Shown: positions 24,661 to 36,878 of the stretch, in pieces
Layout: every line of letters begins with the position of its first letter
Position numbering within the stretch: the first letter of the stretch is position 1
NCBI RefSeq assembly: GCF_021018805.1
Contig: NC_086254.1
Coordinates: 2,343,001 to 2,407,000 of the forward strand
Direction: 5' to 3'
Origin: Prinia subflava
Taxonomy: Eukaryota > Chordata > Aves > Passeriformes > Cisticolidae
Length of the DNA: 64,000 bases
The notes under the pieces: generated by a model
The model's database searches: none
What the model saw: the letters and a program-made list of their open reading frames with translations, nothing else
What the model was told of the DNA's origin: nothing
Program-made: the position numbers and the translations under genes

Positions 24661-27600
24661 GGCTTCCCATTTTTGACTCTCTTCTGCCCCACATGTGCAC
24701 AAATACCTGCTTTGCTGTGGCAGCTGGAGCTTGCCTTGGGGCCAGGAGCATCAGTAGCAGATGGTGTGGGACACTGAATTCTGGACATCAGTACACCTGG
24801 TTGTACTGTACTTACATCACTTCGCCCTGCCCTGAGGTGGGAATGGCTCCTGGGACATATTTCCTTCTTAATGCAGGCTGAGAGGCTCCAAGGCTCACAG
24901 AAAGGAGCTGTAATTTGTTGTGACTGGGGTAAGGGGTTGTCAGGAGGCAGCCAGGAGAGGGCTGGTTCCCTTTTGGGTGCTGTTGGAGGAGCAGAGGCTT
25001 CTCCCTGACTCTTGTCAGACACTGAGTGAAATGCAAAGTGATGGGCAATTATAAGGAAAATAAGGAGGCAGTAACATTAGATATATTGATAATTTGGGCA
25101 AATCACTCCTATGGACCTTCTTTGATTATGTTAGCTGTTCAGCCTTCCTTACTAAGTGCTGCTATCACACAAGCATAATAAAACAAGAATATATAAATGG
25201 AAGGAATTAAGAGCCGTCCTATTGGGACCAATTTAATCTTTGCTTCATTTAAAAGGAGAACATGGCTCCCTTATCTAATGTACATAAAACTGCTCTTTAT
25301 TCCCCAGGTTTACATAGGGATGACAGATCTATATAAATATAGATCTGCTTCTTTTCCCCCCTCTGTTGTGAGAAGAGCCACCTTCCACCACATCTCTTCT
25401 GTGCTCTGGGCACCTGAAGCAGAGTCTCCCTCCTGCCCTGTGGTGTTTCTGGGAGAGGAGAATGAGGATCTGGCAGCATCCTTTGGAAGACACAAGCTCC
25501 AGCAGAGGTTGTTTGAGAGTAAAAAAGAACAAGAGCAGTCCCGGGTAGCTCTTGGTCAGAGGCAGGTGGTGCTGGTGGGAATGGGCTGAACCCAGCCCAA
25601 ACAGCCTCTCCCAAGGTCACTTCACTCCCATCCATCTTGGCTTTGCTTTTGGGGAGTTGCAGAGCAAATCCTCAGAGGTTTCTGAGCTGTACAAGACAGG
25701 CAGGAAACCATAAAATCTCCTGTGAACTGTCGTGTTCAGGCCACGCAGACTGAAGAGGAAACACAGCTGTACTGGGGAATTACCAAAGGCAAAGACCCCT
25801 GCCAGGACAAGGGTCCTGCTGAGCTGCCACGTGGGTGAGAGCAGCCCTGGGCTTCCCCCCCAGGAAAGGCTGAGCCATGGTCTCAGGGGTGTTGGGAGAA
25901 GATTTACAGCAACCACCAGAAGCCTTTTCTGTCTTCACAGATTCAGGTTTTTAAGTCAAAACTCAGTTACCAGAAAACAGACTTTCCCACAGCCAAAGAT
26001 ATGAACTGAAGCTGAAGTGTGGATCTCAGTCAAGCCCAGTGTCCCTGCCAAACTTCTCCCTGGTCCTGTTACAATCACTGACCAGGACCTGAGTCACTGT
26101 GGCTTCACAGTGACAGATGAAATCATGTCCTTTTCTACAAGACACATTCAGAAATCTGGACTATTTCCTCTCTTCCTCACCTCTGAGCTGGGGAAAAAAA
26201 GAGATATTTGTGCTTTCTAACATGCTAAAAGCATCAGAGGACACCCTGCTCATTCAAACCAACTATCATAAGTGCAATTTCAAAGTGTTTCTCTCTGCTA
26301 ATATCCAGTGGCTTTTTAAAAAGCAGCTGACAGCAGTGCTGGAATGGCTAATGCCTAATTAGCTAATGGGTAATGATGCTGCTGTGAATGAGGCTGACAT
26401 TTCACTCTGTAATTATCATCTGGGCTGATCCCACGGCCGCAGTGGGCAGTGAAGGCTGCCTTGGGACACCCCTGAGGAGTGGCAGGGCTGAAGGGACGCT
26501 CCCAGGCTGCCCTCTGGACTCGTGTCCCCTGTGCTGCCACCCCAGCTGGGGCAGCCCAGGCCGTGGCACTGGCGTGGGTGCCCTTCCCCACACACAGCAC
26601 CTCCTTTTCCACCCCCAGGTCTACAGATCTGAGCTGGAAAAGAGGGATTTTGCTGGGTGTTCCAGCTGCCAGGCAGCCTGTGGGCAGCTCTGCCCTGTCA
26701 CAGGTCTGGGTCTCCATCCAGGAGGCCTTGGAGGAGCTGCAGAAATCCCTCTCTGCTTTGCTGGGACTCACCACAAAGCCTTGGGGAATAACCATGGGGT
26801 GTAACAGTCTGAAGCTGAGGGCTTACACGCTGTATTAACCCTAAAAAAGTCAAAGTCTTCTCTTTGAGCAGATTTGGGGTTCAGCACACTGCTAGGAAAT
26901 GCTTATGCCACGTTTCAGTCTCCAGATCTCTGTGTCTTTTTTCTTTTTTCTTTCACAGGAACAACTCGGTTTTGTTCCTTGGGCCACCAAAGAGTGAACA
27001 CCAATTTATAGGTATCAGGGGGGTTAATCCCAGAGTGTTTAAGTGCAAAATCAACCCCTCCAGAATCTCTGCTTTGCTCTTCCTCAGCCCCTGCCCTACC
27101 CACCACACTGGGACAACCTCTCCAAAGACAAGCCTGCAAAACCTCAAAACCTCCATTGCCAACTGCAACTCTTTGGAAAAAAAAGTTACTAGAGGATCTA
27201 TTAAACAAAGAGCCACCACTGGAAATTCTCACCCAATTTCCTGGGGTTTTTTCCTGGTGGATTTCCTAGGGATGCCACCAGCCTCGTGCTCCCACAGTGC
27301 AGAGAGGCTGTGGGGGAGCTCCTCAGGTGCTGAGGGAGCTCTCACATGGGCACAGCACTGGAGGATCCCTGGTAGATTTTTCTCCTGTCAGTCTCCAAAT
27401 CCACAGTTTCATGTCAGTTGGAGTTTATAGCCATGCTTAGTGCTCCCAGCTAAAGGAACTTGCTGGAGCTGAGCATTTCCAGGACAGAAAGGAGGCACAC
27501 ACAAGCCCTGACACTGAAACAGAGATGCTCCTGCACTGGGAAACCTGACCCAGCCCTTCCTTCAGCAACCCTGGGCAGCAGGGCCAGACACACCCCCTGC

Positions 27601-28864
27601 ACACCTCTGCTTTCCCCCTCCCTGTTTCTGCAAAAGGTGGGGAGATGTGCCAGTGCTGGCAAAGGCTGCTGAGGTCAGAGGGTACGTGTGAAAACAGGAG
27701 TTCCTGCAATACAGCACTCAACTGGCAGATTAAAAAAATAATGGTAATGAAAATAATAATAAGTATGGTTATTAATGAGCAGAAGGAGCCTCTGGAGCCC
27801 TGGGAGACACATTAGCTGTTTGAACAAGCAGATATTTGTGGCCCTCCCTCCCTGTGTCATCGATGTGTATTTATTTCTTTATTTAGCTCAATGCTCACCC
27901 TTTGAGGAGAAGATGAAAGTGTCAGGATGATCCTCTCCTCATCACGCCCTGCACAAGGGAAAGCTTTGAAGATACAATATGCAGAAACACTGGGCTCTCT
28001 GGTGACTTCTCCAGATTTAATTAGCCCAACCTTCTCTACGGATCCTGCCTCCCCCTCCACACAGCCCATTTTTCCCCCCTCCCCAGCCTCAGACAAGCTC
28101 CTGGACTCACTGGCAAAATAGCAGCTGCTCCAGCCCTCCCTTTAATTCGGAGCTTGGCTCTCCACGATGAGCCAAAAAAAAAATGCCACCCCAAAGATGG
28201 AGCTGCTTTTAGCATTATACACGAGCTGCAACTGCCAAGGAAAGTTTATCTTGGAGCCAATGTGAGCTCTGTTGCTCCAAGTTAAATATTTCCATTTAAA
28301 AAGTAGAATGAACTATACTGTGGGACTTCCAATTGCTTCCTGAAATATTAAGAAGGAATATCTTTAAACATTAATATTTTGTTACAGTGCTGAAGCCTTT
28401 CTCAGGGAGGGTTATTTTTTAGAGCTGTATATTTTTCTCTGCATAATTGGAGCCTCTGATCTGTGCCTGTACTCTGTGCTCCCAAAAGTCGCCATGCACC
28501 AGCAACCTTCCTTCCAAAGCAATCAATAAAAATCCTTCTTTTTTTCTCTTCCCTGCTATTCCTGCTGGTAGGAGACACATGCCAAGGGCACCTGTGTTGG
28601 AGCCCCTGAGGGACATGCCCTGTCTGAACCTCAGTGACCCCACAGGGCTGCCCGGAGCCTCCTCCTGCTCCTTCTGCTGCCCCACACCCACGGCTGTGCT
28701 CCCATTGCCCATCCCACATGGAGCAGTTTCCAGGAGCCAGGCTTCCCTGTGCCCCAGCCCCTGCCCCATCCATCCTCCCTGGCACCAGGGAAGCAGCTGT
28801 TGAGAGGGCAGATCAAGAGAGCAGATTTAATGCTGCTTCCATGGTTGGGAAGGGAAAAAACATT
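24661..28864. other. Unique noncoding stretch
   Basis: About 4.2 kb with no recognised repeat or gene. It includes a perfect 10-bp inverted repeat at 25324-25347 and AT-rich patches at 25030-25330, 27720-27780 and 28140-28400. These patches have homeodomain-type cores and could be conserved noncoding elements (weak inference). Open frames are short and overlapping. Confidence 0.45.
25324..25347. repeat. Perfect 10-bp inverted repeat
   Basis: The arms CAGATCTATA and TATAGATCTG flank a 4-base loop TAAA. The whole is AT-rich and includes a TATAAATA word. It could extrude as a small cruciform; no function is inferred. Confidence 0.7.
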
Positions 28865-28908
28865 AAAAAAAAAAAAAAAAAAGAAGAAAAAGAAAAAGAG
28901 AGAGAAAA
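28865..28908. repeat. A-rich simple repeat with GA units
   Basis: A run of about 18 adenines grades into AAG and AGAG units. The lysine-rich open frame across it is an artefact of the repeat. Confidence 0.85.
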
Positions 28909-29038
28909 ATTATGTTGCTTCCAGGCCATTTACATGTTCATTTCTCAAGAGAATGTGACACTTTATCCTTTTTCTCAAATTAACTTCTGTGTCACAGGCA
29001 GAATAAAGAGATTGGCTGGATGGGAACTGAACCATGGT

Positions 29039-29078
29039 GGGATGAAGGGATGAAGGGATGAAGGGATGAAGGGATGGA
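29039..29078. repeat. 8-bp tandem repeat, unit GGGATGAA, five copies
   Basis: Four identical GGGATGAA units at 29039-29070 are followed by GGGATGGA at 29071-29078. The near-identity of the units suggests recent expansion. Confidence 0.9.
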
Positions 29079-29630
29079 GGACTGGGAGCAGCGTGCACAG
29101 AGATGTGTTTATGATCTGCAGGAGCCAGGGGAGGGACAGCAGTGCAGCCCTGCCTTGTCAGCCATTCTTCAGCAGCTTGGCGTGTTGGCTTCATCTTACA
29201 AGATCTCCCAGAGGTTCTTTTTTCCCAGATTTTTTTCTCACCCCCCCTTCAGAGCTCTCCTGAGCAGGGGTTGGAGCTGCTTGACCGTTCACATTCTCAG
29301 TGGGAGCGTGCCCAGGGAGGAAGGGCTGGCCTCAGCTGGGTGTTGAGCTCAGGGGGGACAGCAGGGCCAGCAGGACAGCCCCAGCAGTGTCCCTGGAGCC
29401 AGGGCTGGCCCCTGCACAGGGCTCAGCACGGGCTGGCACCAGAGGCACAGAGAGCAGGGATGCAAAAAGCAGCAGGAAGAACCCAAAAAAGGATTGCAGA
29501 ATAGAGGGGTTTGTGGGATTCACTGGACTGGGTGACACCGTGTGACACTTGGCCAACATCACAGCTGAGCTGGAGCTCTGGTTTCACACCAAGCTTACCC
29601 ACAGCTCAATCCTGGGACCCATCCAGTGAC
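29079..29630. other. Unique noncoding spacer
   Basis: No gene or element recognised. Overlapping short open frames on both strands have no domains. Confidence 0.45.
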
Positions 29631-30015
29631 AGCCTGAGAGAGGGGGGTTGTTCAGCCTGGAGAAGAGTTTGGGGAGACCCTGTGGCACCTTCTGGTGCCT
29701 AAAAGGGCTCCAGGAGAGCTGGAGAGGGACTTGGGACAAGGGATGGAGGGACAGGACATAGGGAATGGCTCCCACTGCCAGAGGGCAGGGTTAGATGGGA
29801 TATTGGGAATTCCTGGCTGGGAGGGTGCTGAGGCCCTGGCACAGGGTGCCCAGAGCAGCTGTGGCCTCCCCTGGATTCCTGGCAGTGCCCAAAGCCAGGT
29901 TGGATGGTGCTTGGAGCAGCCTGGGACAGTGGGAGGTGTCCCTGCCCATGACAGATGAGTTGGAACTGGATGAGCATTAAGGTCCCTTCCAGCCTGAACC
30001 ATGCTGAGATGATCC
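29631..30015 (+). mobile_element. CR1 LINE, 3' fragment
   Basis: Sense orientation: TTCAGCCTGGAGAAGAG, then CTCCAGGAGAGCTGGAGAGG, GGATATTGGGAATTCC, GCCCTGGCACAGGGTGCCC, GGAGGTGTCCCTGCCC and the tail around CCTTCCAGCCTGAACCATG. This is the standard order of the CR1 3' end. It is 5' truncated with no ORF2 sequence. The tail octamer is decayed. Confidence 0.9.
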
Positions 30016-31159
30016 CATGGGTTCTGCTGCCCTTGGCTGCTCTGTGCCCTTAGGGTGCCTCCTTGAAGCCCCCCGTGGCCATCACCCTCGATCTGCTGGG
30101 ACACCCTGGCCCCAAATCTGCTTTCTGCAAGTCCTGCTCCCTCAGTGTCACTGCAAGGGGCAGCCAAGCCCCAGCCTGGACAGTGCAGGCAAGCCCTTAA
30201 CCAGAGAGTTCCTGGTGTAGTGAGTAGATATTGCTGTTAATTAGTCATGTAAAAGTTTTAAAAATCACAGGGATTTTTTGGGGCATTGGAGGAGGACAGG
30301 GAAGAAAGAGCAGAAGGAGAGCTCATTTCTCTGTGAGATGTCTCCTGGCTGGTTTAAGCACTGACCTCCAGAGCTGTGCCATGGGGAAGTACAGCTGGCT
30401 TCTCTGGGTCACATGTGGTTTGGGGTTTTCTGGAGGGTTTGTGTTTTGTTATTTTTTATTGTTTTGCAGGCTTGTGCCCTCAGAAAGCAAAACTCATCAC
30501 CCTGCCTTCACATTTCCCTTCTGCAGCAACAGAGAATGGGTGTCAAAGCCCCTTCAGCCTCACTTAAAGCTTCCCAGACTGTAGTACCCACTTCAGCCCC
30601 ATTCCCATTCCTGGTGAAGATGGCTTTGGAGAAGCACAGGTTCTGAGGCAGCAGAAGCCTGTCTGTCCCTCAGGCACCCCCATTCCTGGTGGAATGCAGC
30701 ACTCTGCTGGGCTGGGGACACCATGGGCCAGGGTTTTAGGGACCTCCTGCACACCCAGACCCTGTGGGCTGGACACTCCTCACTGCAGCCCGGGGGGAAC
30801 AGCCCCAGCCCAGGAAAGCTGTGCAGGAGGTGACAATGACCAGCTGCTGGGGACTGACACACAGGGCAGGACATCCTGAGGAAAAACAGGCAGCTGGGAA
30901 TGATCTGTCTGTCTAGGACTGCAATTAAACCTCAAGGGTCAGAGGTATTTAGGTGTTTTGGTCCAGGGCTTTGTGGCTGCTGCGTGTGCAGCTGGAGGGA
31001 CCTTTGACCTTGCTGGTGCACTCAAGGAGGAAAGGGGATGTCAGTGCTCCTTCAGAAAGATTCAGAACATGCACATCACTGCAGCAGTGGGATTTATTTC
31101 ACTTTGAGTGTCCACAGCATATTTAGATTGACCAGATTTCACCACTGATCACCCCTAAG
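30016..31159. other. Unique noncoding stretch
   Basis: No gene or repeat family recognised. Short open frames only. Confidence 0.5.
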
Positions 31160-31595
31160 TCATGCCTAGAGAGGCTGCCTGGAACAGAGACTAGACAGAG
31201 TTAAAGGACTAAAGTAGATATTTATTAAAAAGGCCTTCAAAGGATGCACCTTGGGCAGTACAAGAGCCCAGCTGTGGCTACACCCAAGATGGACACCTGG
31301 TCACAAGTTTTCACACTTTTATAAGTTTTGATCCATTTACATTTTGGGGTTAATTGTCCAATTACAGCTTCAGGTCATGCAGTCCCTTCCTCCCAGTTTT
31401 CTCTCCTCAATTCCCCATTGTTTGCACTTTTTGGGCCTGAAGTGCCATGGTGTCCTTGGTTCTGGGGCTGGAAAAGGATTGTTTGGTCTGACTAAACTGA
31501 AAAGAGAACTTGCTAACACTTTGTATGAAGTTCAGCGTTATACACTAATGCAGTACAGAATCTGGAAAATATGAAAGCTAAAACTGAAGGCATGA
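31160..31595 (-). mobile_element. Solo ERV LTR, family B, copy 1
   Basis: A 436-bp element ending in an inverted pair, TCATGCCT at the left and AGGCATGA at the right. Read on minus it aligns by eye along its length with the LTR at 55117-55543. On minus, a TATAAAAG word (near 31320) is followed by AATAAA (31221-31226 as TTTATT on plus) about 65 bases from the 3' end, so U3-R-U5 is readable. The termini are TC...GA instead of TG...CA, and no target duplication is evident, which suggests age. No internal retroviral sequence is present. Confidence 0.8.
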
Positions 31596-33753
31596 TTTGT
31601 ACCTGGGGCAGTGTGGGTGTTCCCAGGACATGATTCTCCTCTCATAAGGTGGACGTGTGATGTTGGACAAGAGGACTCATATCCCACATTGCCTGTTCCT
31701 GCCCAGCTCTACTGAGGCTGCAGGACAGCCCTGGAGAGGATCCCACTCCACAGGGTCTCTGTCAACCTCAGGCCAGGCCTTTGCTCCACCAGCATAAAAG
31801 GAAAGCAAAACATTATTAATTGTAGTATACAAGCTAAAGATGTTTGAGAGGAATTTCCATTTTGAAGAAGTAAATGTGCTTGCCACAACAATAGCATTAT
31901 TCTAATTGGATATTTCAACCCTTTTCTTTTTGCAAAAGCTTGAAAGAAATAAGCCAGAGGAAAAGAAAAGCTCCTCTTCCCAGCTCCCAGCAGAACTCAA
32001 GGACCCTTGCCTTTCCCACCAGCTGCAGTATGTAGGTCAAGTCCTGTCTGTGCTCTAAGGGACAGGATATACTGTGTGGAAAATCAGGCAACGACAGCAG
32101 ATGAGGCTCCCAGTGCCCCTGGCTGGGTCACCCTTCAGGAGAGGGCCCTGGACAGGCTCTGTCCCTGCCCTGCCACTGATGTCCCCCCACACTCAGGACC
32201 TGCCCTGCTTCAGTCACACCAGCCTGGAAAACAGCCTAAAGCCTGCCCCATGGGAATCACAGCTCTCCTGGCTAAAAGGAGCCATGAAATCTTCTCTCCA
32301 GATCAATTTCTACTGCTGATCAAAGACAGCTACAAAGACAAACTCTGAGTTTAAAGCAGACCTTGGATCCACGGAACGCTGTTCAGCCGGACAGCGCTGT
32401 GAGTGAGGGTGGGGAGTGTTAGGGGAGCTGGGGAGCACCTGGCTGGGGTTTGTGCCTGCCCCAAGCTCCACCTCACCCATCTGGGGCAAAGGGCTTTCTG
32501 TATCTTCACCTGCTAAAAATATCCAAGGCTGGAAGTTATAAGAAATTAAATATTTAGCAGTTGCATGAAGGCACCTCAGGATGAAAGTGTGTGGATACAA
32601 AGCTGTCATCTTATCCCTTCATCATCATATTTTTTATGTAGCAGACATGTGTCTTGTTGGCAAGGCAACTTTTGTTCTTAAATCAGCCTCATAAATCTCA
32701 TTAAGATGCCTTTTACAAACCATCCATGCCAAAGAATCAGGAACAGGCACCCACTGGACATCATCCCAAGTCCCTTGGGGTTCTTCTCACCAAAGCTCTC
32801 AGCAGGAGCTCACAGGACACTTCCCACTGGGATGGTTCCTGATGCCTCCTGAGATACCTACAGCAGGACCAGCACACTCCTGGCTTCACCTGAAAGGCTT
32901 CTGAAGATCTTAAACATGCACTGGATTACATCCAGAGCTTCTTTCCCCACTACAAACACAACAAAACAAATCCACTCTTCAGCTTGTGAGGAGCTGCAAC
33001 CTGGCAAATTCACCTGGGCTCAGCTCCAGCTGGGAGGCTGGCTGGACAAGCAGGAGATGTGTCCTGCAAAACTGCTCATGTTTAGAGCAGCCCTTACACC
33101 TGCAAGGCAACAGCCTCACCTGTGGCTGTGCCAGCAGAACCTTCTCCTCTGGGAAAGGAGGGAGGGCTGGACCAGGTTTGAACCCAGAGGCTTTGGCTGC
33201 CTTGAGGCAGGATGAAGTCAAACATCACTGGATTCCTGGAAGCAGAGCAGAGCTGTGGGAAACACACAGGACACACACATTTTTAAAATGCACAATATTG
33301 CATTTCTGGGGAATCTTTAATTCAGACTGATTAAATAATGATCCCCTGTGGTGATTTACCCTTTCAAATACCCACTCAAGGCGTTCATTCAGTGTGCTGG
33401 CAGCACTACAGGCTCATTGCACATCTCACATGAGCTTGCAGGACTTTTGACATACTCTCACAGGGGCAATGTCTCCCACTTCAATAGCACAACCAATTTA
33501 ATTTAGTGCTGGCTTTGCTGTCCCATGGACACTCTCCTTTTTCAGGCATGCTGCCTCCATGACATTTGGTGGCATCTGGCCCACAGCTGCTTCTCAGGGG
33601 GTCCCATCAGCCTCTGGAGCAGAGATATCCCTCATTTTCCTGGCAGCTGAGTCCGTGGGAGCTGCTATCAGCCTTGTCCAAGTGTGGGAGGGGAGGGATG
33701 GAGGGGAATGGATGCACCCCCAGACAGCCCCTCCTGGCAGCCATGGGCATGGG
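31596..33753. other. Unique noncoding stretch
   Basis: No repeat family or gene recognised. A GTGAGT donor-like word follows a small hairpin (CGCTGT/ACAGCG) near 32382-32405, but no coding exon with matching frame is evident. Short open frames only. Confidence 0.45.
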
Positions 33754-34249
33754 TGTTGTGGTTCTGGTTACCTTTTTTCTCTGCCAAGGTCAGGATGAAT
33801 GCATGCGAGTCTCAGTTCATGTTTGGACTCTGCTTATTATTTCTTATCTTTTTACAGACTCACAGGGCATGAGCTCTAACCAGCAATTAGAGAAATGAGG
33901 CAAAATGCAGGGGCCTCTAACTCTTTCCATAGTTATTTAAGCACTAACCACCCAATAACAAGGTGACACCTCTATTATTTATGTTTTTGACCCAGTAAAG
34001 ACCACCCAAGGCCCCCAGTGTGGACCTTTCTCACCCAGTTACAGAAAACAACCCAAACCCATGAAGAAGAAGGAAGAAGGTGAAGAAGAAGGACCCAGAC
34101 AATGCCCAAAGTCCTCCATCTTGGCTCACATGTATTACCATATATTTAAATGTAAGTTTTTCACCCTGTGAGAATCACACAACACCATTCAGACTACACA
34201 CCCACAGCCCCAGTGCTATCACTGAATTTCGGGATCCTGTTCCACAACC
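33754..34249 (-). mobile_element. Candidate ERV LTR
   Basis: The left edge TGTTGTGG (33754-33761) is mirrored by CCACAACC at 34242-34249, one base from a perfect inverted terminus. Between them lie a GAAGAAGAAGG-rich tract (34063-34092) and AT-rich motifs. From memory, parts resemble a songbird LTR, including a GAAGATGG-type U5/R region. No target duplication is seen. The sequence evidence is only the imperfect terminal pairing, so this remains a candidate. Confidence 0.35.
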
Positions 34250-34841
34250 TCCAGTCAAATGTGATGTTCACTTGAGGGTCACAGTGCCTTTTAGAACAGA
34301 AAGTCTGAAATTTCCATCCTCCAGGGTTCCAACCCATGGATTGTTTTCCAGATTTGCCCCCAAATCAGCTCAGCCTGCTGAGCCTCCCCAGGGCTCTGCC
34401 ACAGCTCTGACCTCTAAGGGGAACACAGGGCACTCTCCTCGGAGCTCCCTGGCTACACTGAAGAAAACAATCCAGAAATAAGGTTTTGGGGGCGAGGAAG
34501 AGGAGCATTTGTCTGAGTGGCCACACCCTGCCCACCCTGGATGTGCTGAGAGGAGGCATTTCCATGGGTGAGAGAGGGAAAGGGGACTGCTCCTCACAGA
34601 GCCAGAGCACGGGGCTCACTCTGCAGGGCAGCCCTGGCACCTCTGTGGCCACACTCTGGCCAAAAGGAGACAAAAGGAGGCACATTGGGCAGAAAAGGGA
34701 GGGAGGAATGGTGCTGCAGTCAGCTCTGGCCTGCAGCCTCTCCAGAGCCCCTGGGGCCAGAGCAGCAGCCTCAGCTCTGAGCATTCCCCTGCCCACCCCA
34801 GGCCCCTGTGCAGAGACATCAGCAGGGCTCAAGGGCTGTGG
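34250..34841. other. Unique noncoding stretch
   Basis: Unique sequence next to the candidate LTR; part of it may belong to the same old element. A 155-codon minus frame (34365-34832) has no domain. Confidence 0.4.
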
Positions 34842-34970
34842 TTCCTCTTCCTGGTGCCAGCAGTTTTCCCATTATTCCTCTTCCTGGTGCCAGCAGTTTT
34901 CCCATTATTCCTCTTCCTGGTGCCAGCAGTTTTCCCATTGTTCCTCTTCCTGGTGCCAGCAGTTTCCCAG
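34842..34970. repeat. 33-bp minisatellite, about four copies
   Basis: Units start at 34842, 34875, 34908 and 34941, exactly 33 bases apart. Each opens with TTCCTCTTCCTGGTGCCAGC and ends with TTTTCCCATTA. The copies are nearly identical (one A/G change, and one T lost in the last), pointing to recent expansion. Since 33 is 11 codons, frames stay open across the array on both strands and create an 11-residue repeat in the conceptual translation. No gene is implied. Confidence 0.95.
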
Positions 34971-36878
34971 CCCACAAAAGAGCAGGCTTGACTGGTGAGG
35001 GGCATTCCTGTGCCCAGGCTCTGCTGTGGGTGCACAGGGCCCCTCTCACACCCCGTCTGATGCCAGTGGGGTTAGGAGGGATGTGCGGGACCTGGTGGCC
35101 AGCAGAGCTCCTGGAAGGAGCATTTGGAGGCCATTTGTCCCCCTGAAGTGAATGCAGCTCCCTCCCAGCCAGCAGCAGGCACACAGCACACCCCCACAAA
35201 TGGCTTTTGGGAGTCGCCCTCCCCCTGCTCTCCCTGTGGTGGGATTTAGCAGGTCCTGGGATATCACAGGCACTTTGGGGGATGCCTCCTGGGACACAAC
35301 AGAGGGTTTGCTGTTTCTCTCACCAATTTCATGTGCCTGGGAGTGACATCAGTTATCTTCTCCCACTGGCACAGGCAGGATGTGGTTTTTGGGAGGAGAG
35401 GAGCCTGTTCACACACCAAACTCCTTCCCTGTCCACAGCAGCAACACCCCACAGCATCCAGAACCCCACACAGTGACTCAGGAATGCTCAAACCAAGGTG
35501 TGTCTGCAGAGGCAGCCCCCAGAATTCAGAGGTGTCCTGCTGAAACCTTCCACGTGGCAACCCCACAGCTCCCCCTCCTCCAGTGTTCCTGTGCCTCAGC
35601 CCGAGAGCATCCCTTGCTGCTTTATTTATCCTGAGGATAAACACTCCTGGCAGCATTCATCAGTGGATAGACAGGCCTCCCTCAGCTCCCCTGCCCAATT
35701 AGTGCCACTCTGCTGTTGAGCAGGAGGGAGCAGCAGCCCCTGGCCACAGAAAGCAGCTCAGCATTGCCCGTGGCTACAGAATGCATCACACCTCACCTGC
35801 CTCTCACTGTCTCAGCTGAGCTCAGCCCAATGAATATTTCAATAGGCTCTGCCTGCCCAGGATACTATTAATTTTGGAGTCCCTGTAATCCAATTCCTTT
35901 TCCTCCAAGTGGGTGGTGATTATTAATTTCACAAGCTATGCTTCCACTAGCTCCTTCCCAGTCCCTTGTGGCTAAGGAATATTAATCCACATTCATCCTG
36001 TCATTCAGCTGCCCAGGAGACTCTGGTGTGAATAGTATTATTATTAATACCACTGCTCCACATGTGCTTATAGCAACTTAAAGGCATGCAGGTGGGTTGC
36101 AAAGGTCATTTGCAGAATAGCACCCTCAATCCTGATGTTCAGGAAAATAAAACAGGGCCAGGCAGTGCTTTTCTCCAGGTCCTGGAGCTGCTGATGCTGG
36201 TCCTGCCTTGCCAGGGTGCAGGTGACAGAAAATCCCAGAAAATCTTGGATCTGTGAAGGTCCAAGAGCAGGAGATGAGCTGCAGCGTTGTCCCAGCCATA
36301 TCCAGCAGTCAGCAAGGAGCGAATAATTTTGTCCTTCTTTTGGAGAAACTGGGGAAAAAAATAAATTATAAAATCCAAACATGATCTCTCTACTTAAATA
36401 AAATCCCATAATACCCTGGAATGGAATCACTTTTGACACCCCAACCTTATTATCAAATTTGCTTGAAATCAGGCAATTCATTTGTGTTCTTCTGGAAAGG
36501 CAGAGGGTGGAAGAAAGCAGTTGTTGCATTTCTTTGCAGAGCACAAAAGCTTTTCCCAGGCAGCCAGGTTTACCCAGGCAGGCGAAACACATTTCAATCA
36601 AACATGTCATGGAGAGGTTTGACAACACATCAAGGTTCCCCTGAACGTGGGGCACTCAATGGCAGAGAGATAAACAGGAAAAAAGAAAGCCAAGAAATGC
36701 AGCATTAAATGACAAACAACCTCTGAGGTGTCCCTGCTGTCTCATGAGGGTCAGAGCATCCAGGGAGGGACAGAGGGAGGAAGGGCAGGGGTGAGGCTGT
36801 GCCAGAGGAACCTCAGGGATCACAGGCTCAGCTCCTGCACTATCCACACTGGTGCTGAAGGCAGAATGTTAATGTATG
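34971..36878. other. Unique noncoding stretch
   Basis: No gene recognised. The block 35820-36060 is AT-rich with several TATTAAT/ATTAAT words (homeodomain-type cores) and may be a conserved noncoding element (weak inference). The minus frame at 36068-36655 (195 codons) has no domain. Confidence 0.45.

Noticed and set aside
28865..28908. Poly(A) tail of a processed pseudogene
   Set aside because: No gene-like sequence or target duplication was recognised upstream, and the run grades into GA units like a microsatellite.
34819..35199. Minus frame with an 11-residue repeated motif, resembling a repeat protein
   Set aside because: The repeat is produced by the 33-bp minisatellite. The rest has no domain, and the plus strand is also open across the array.
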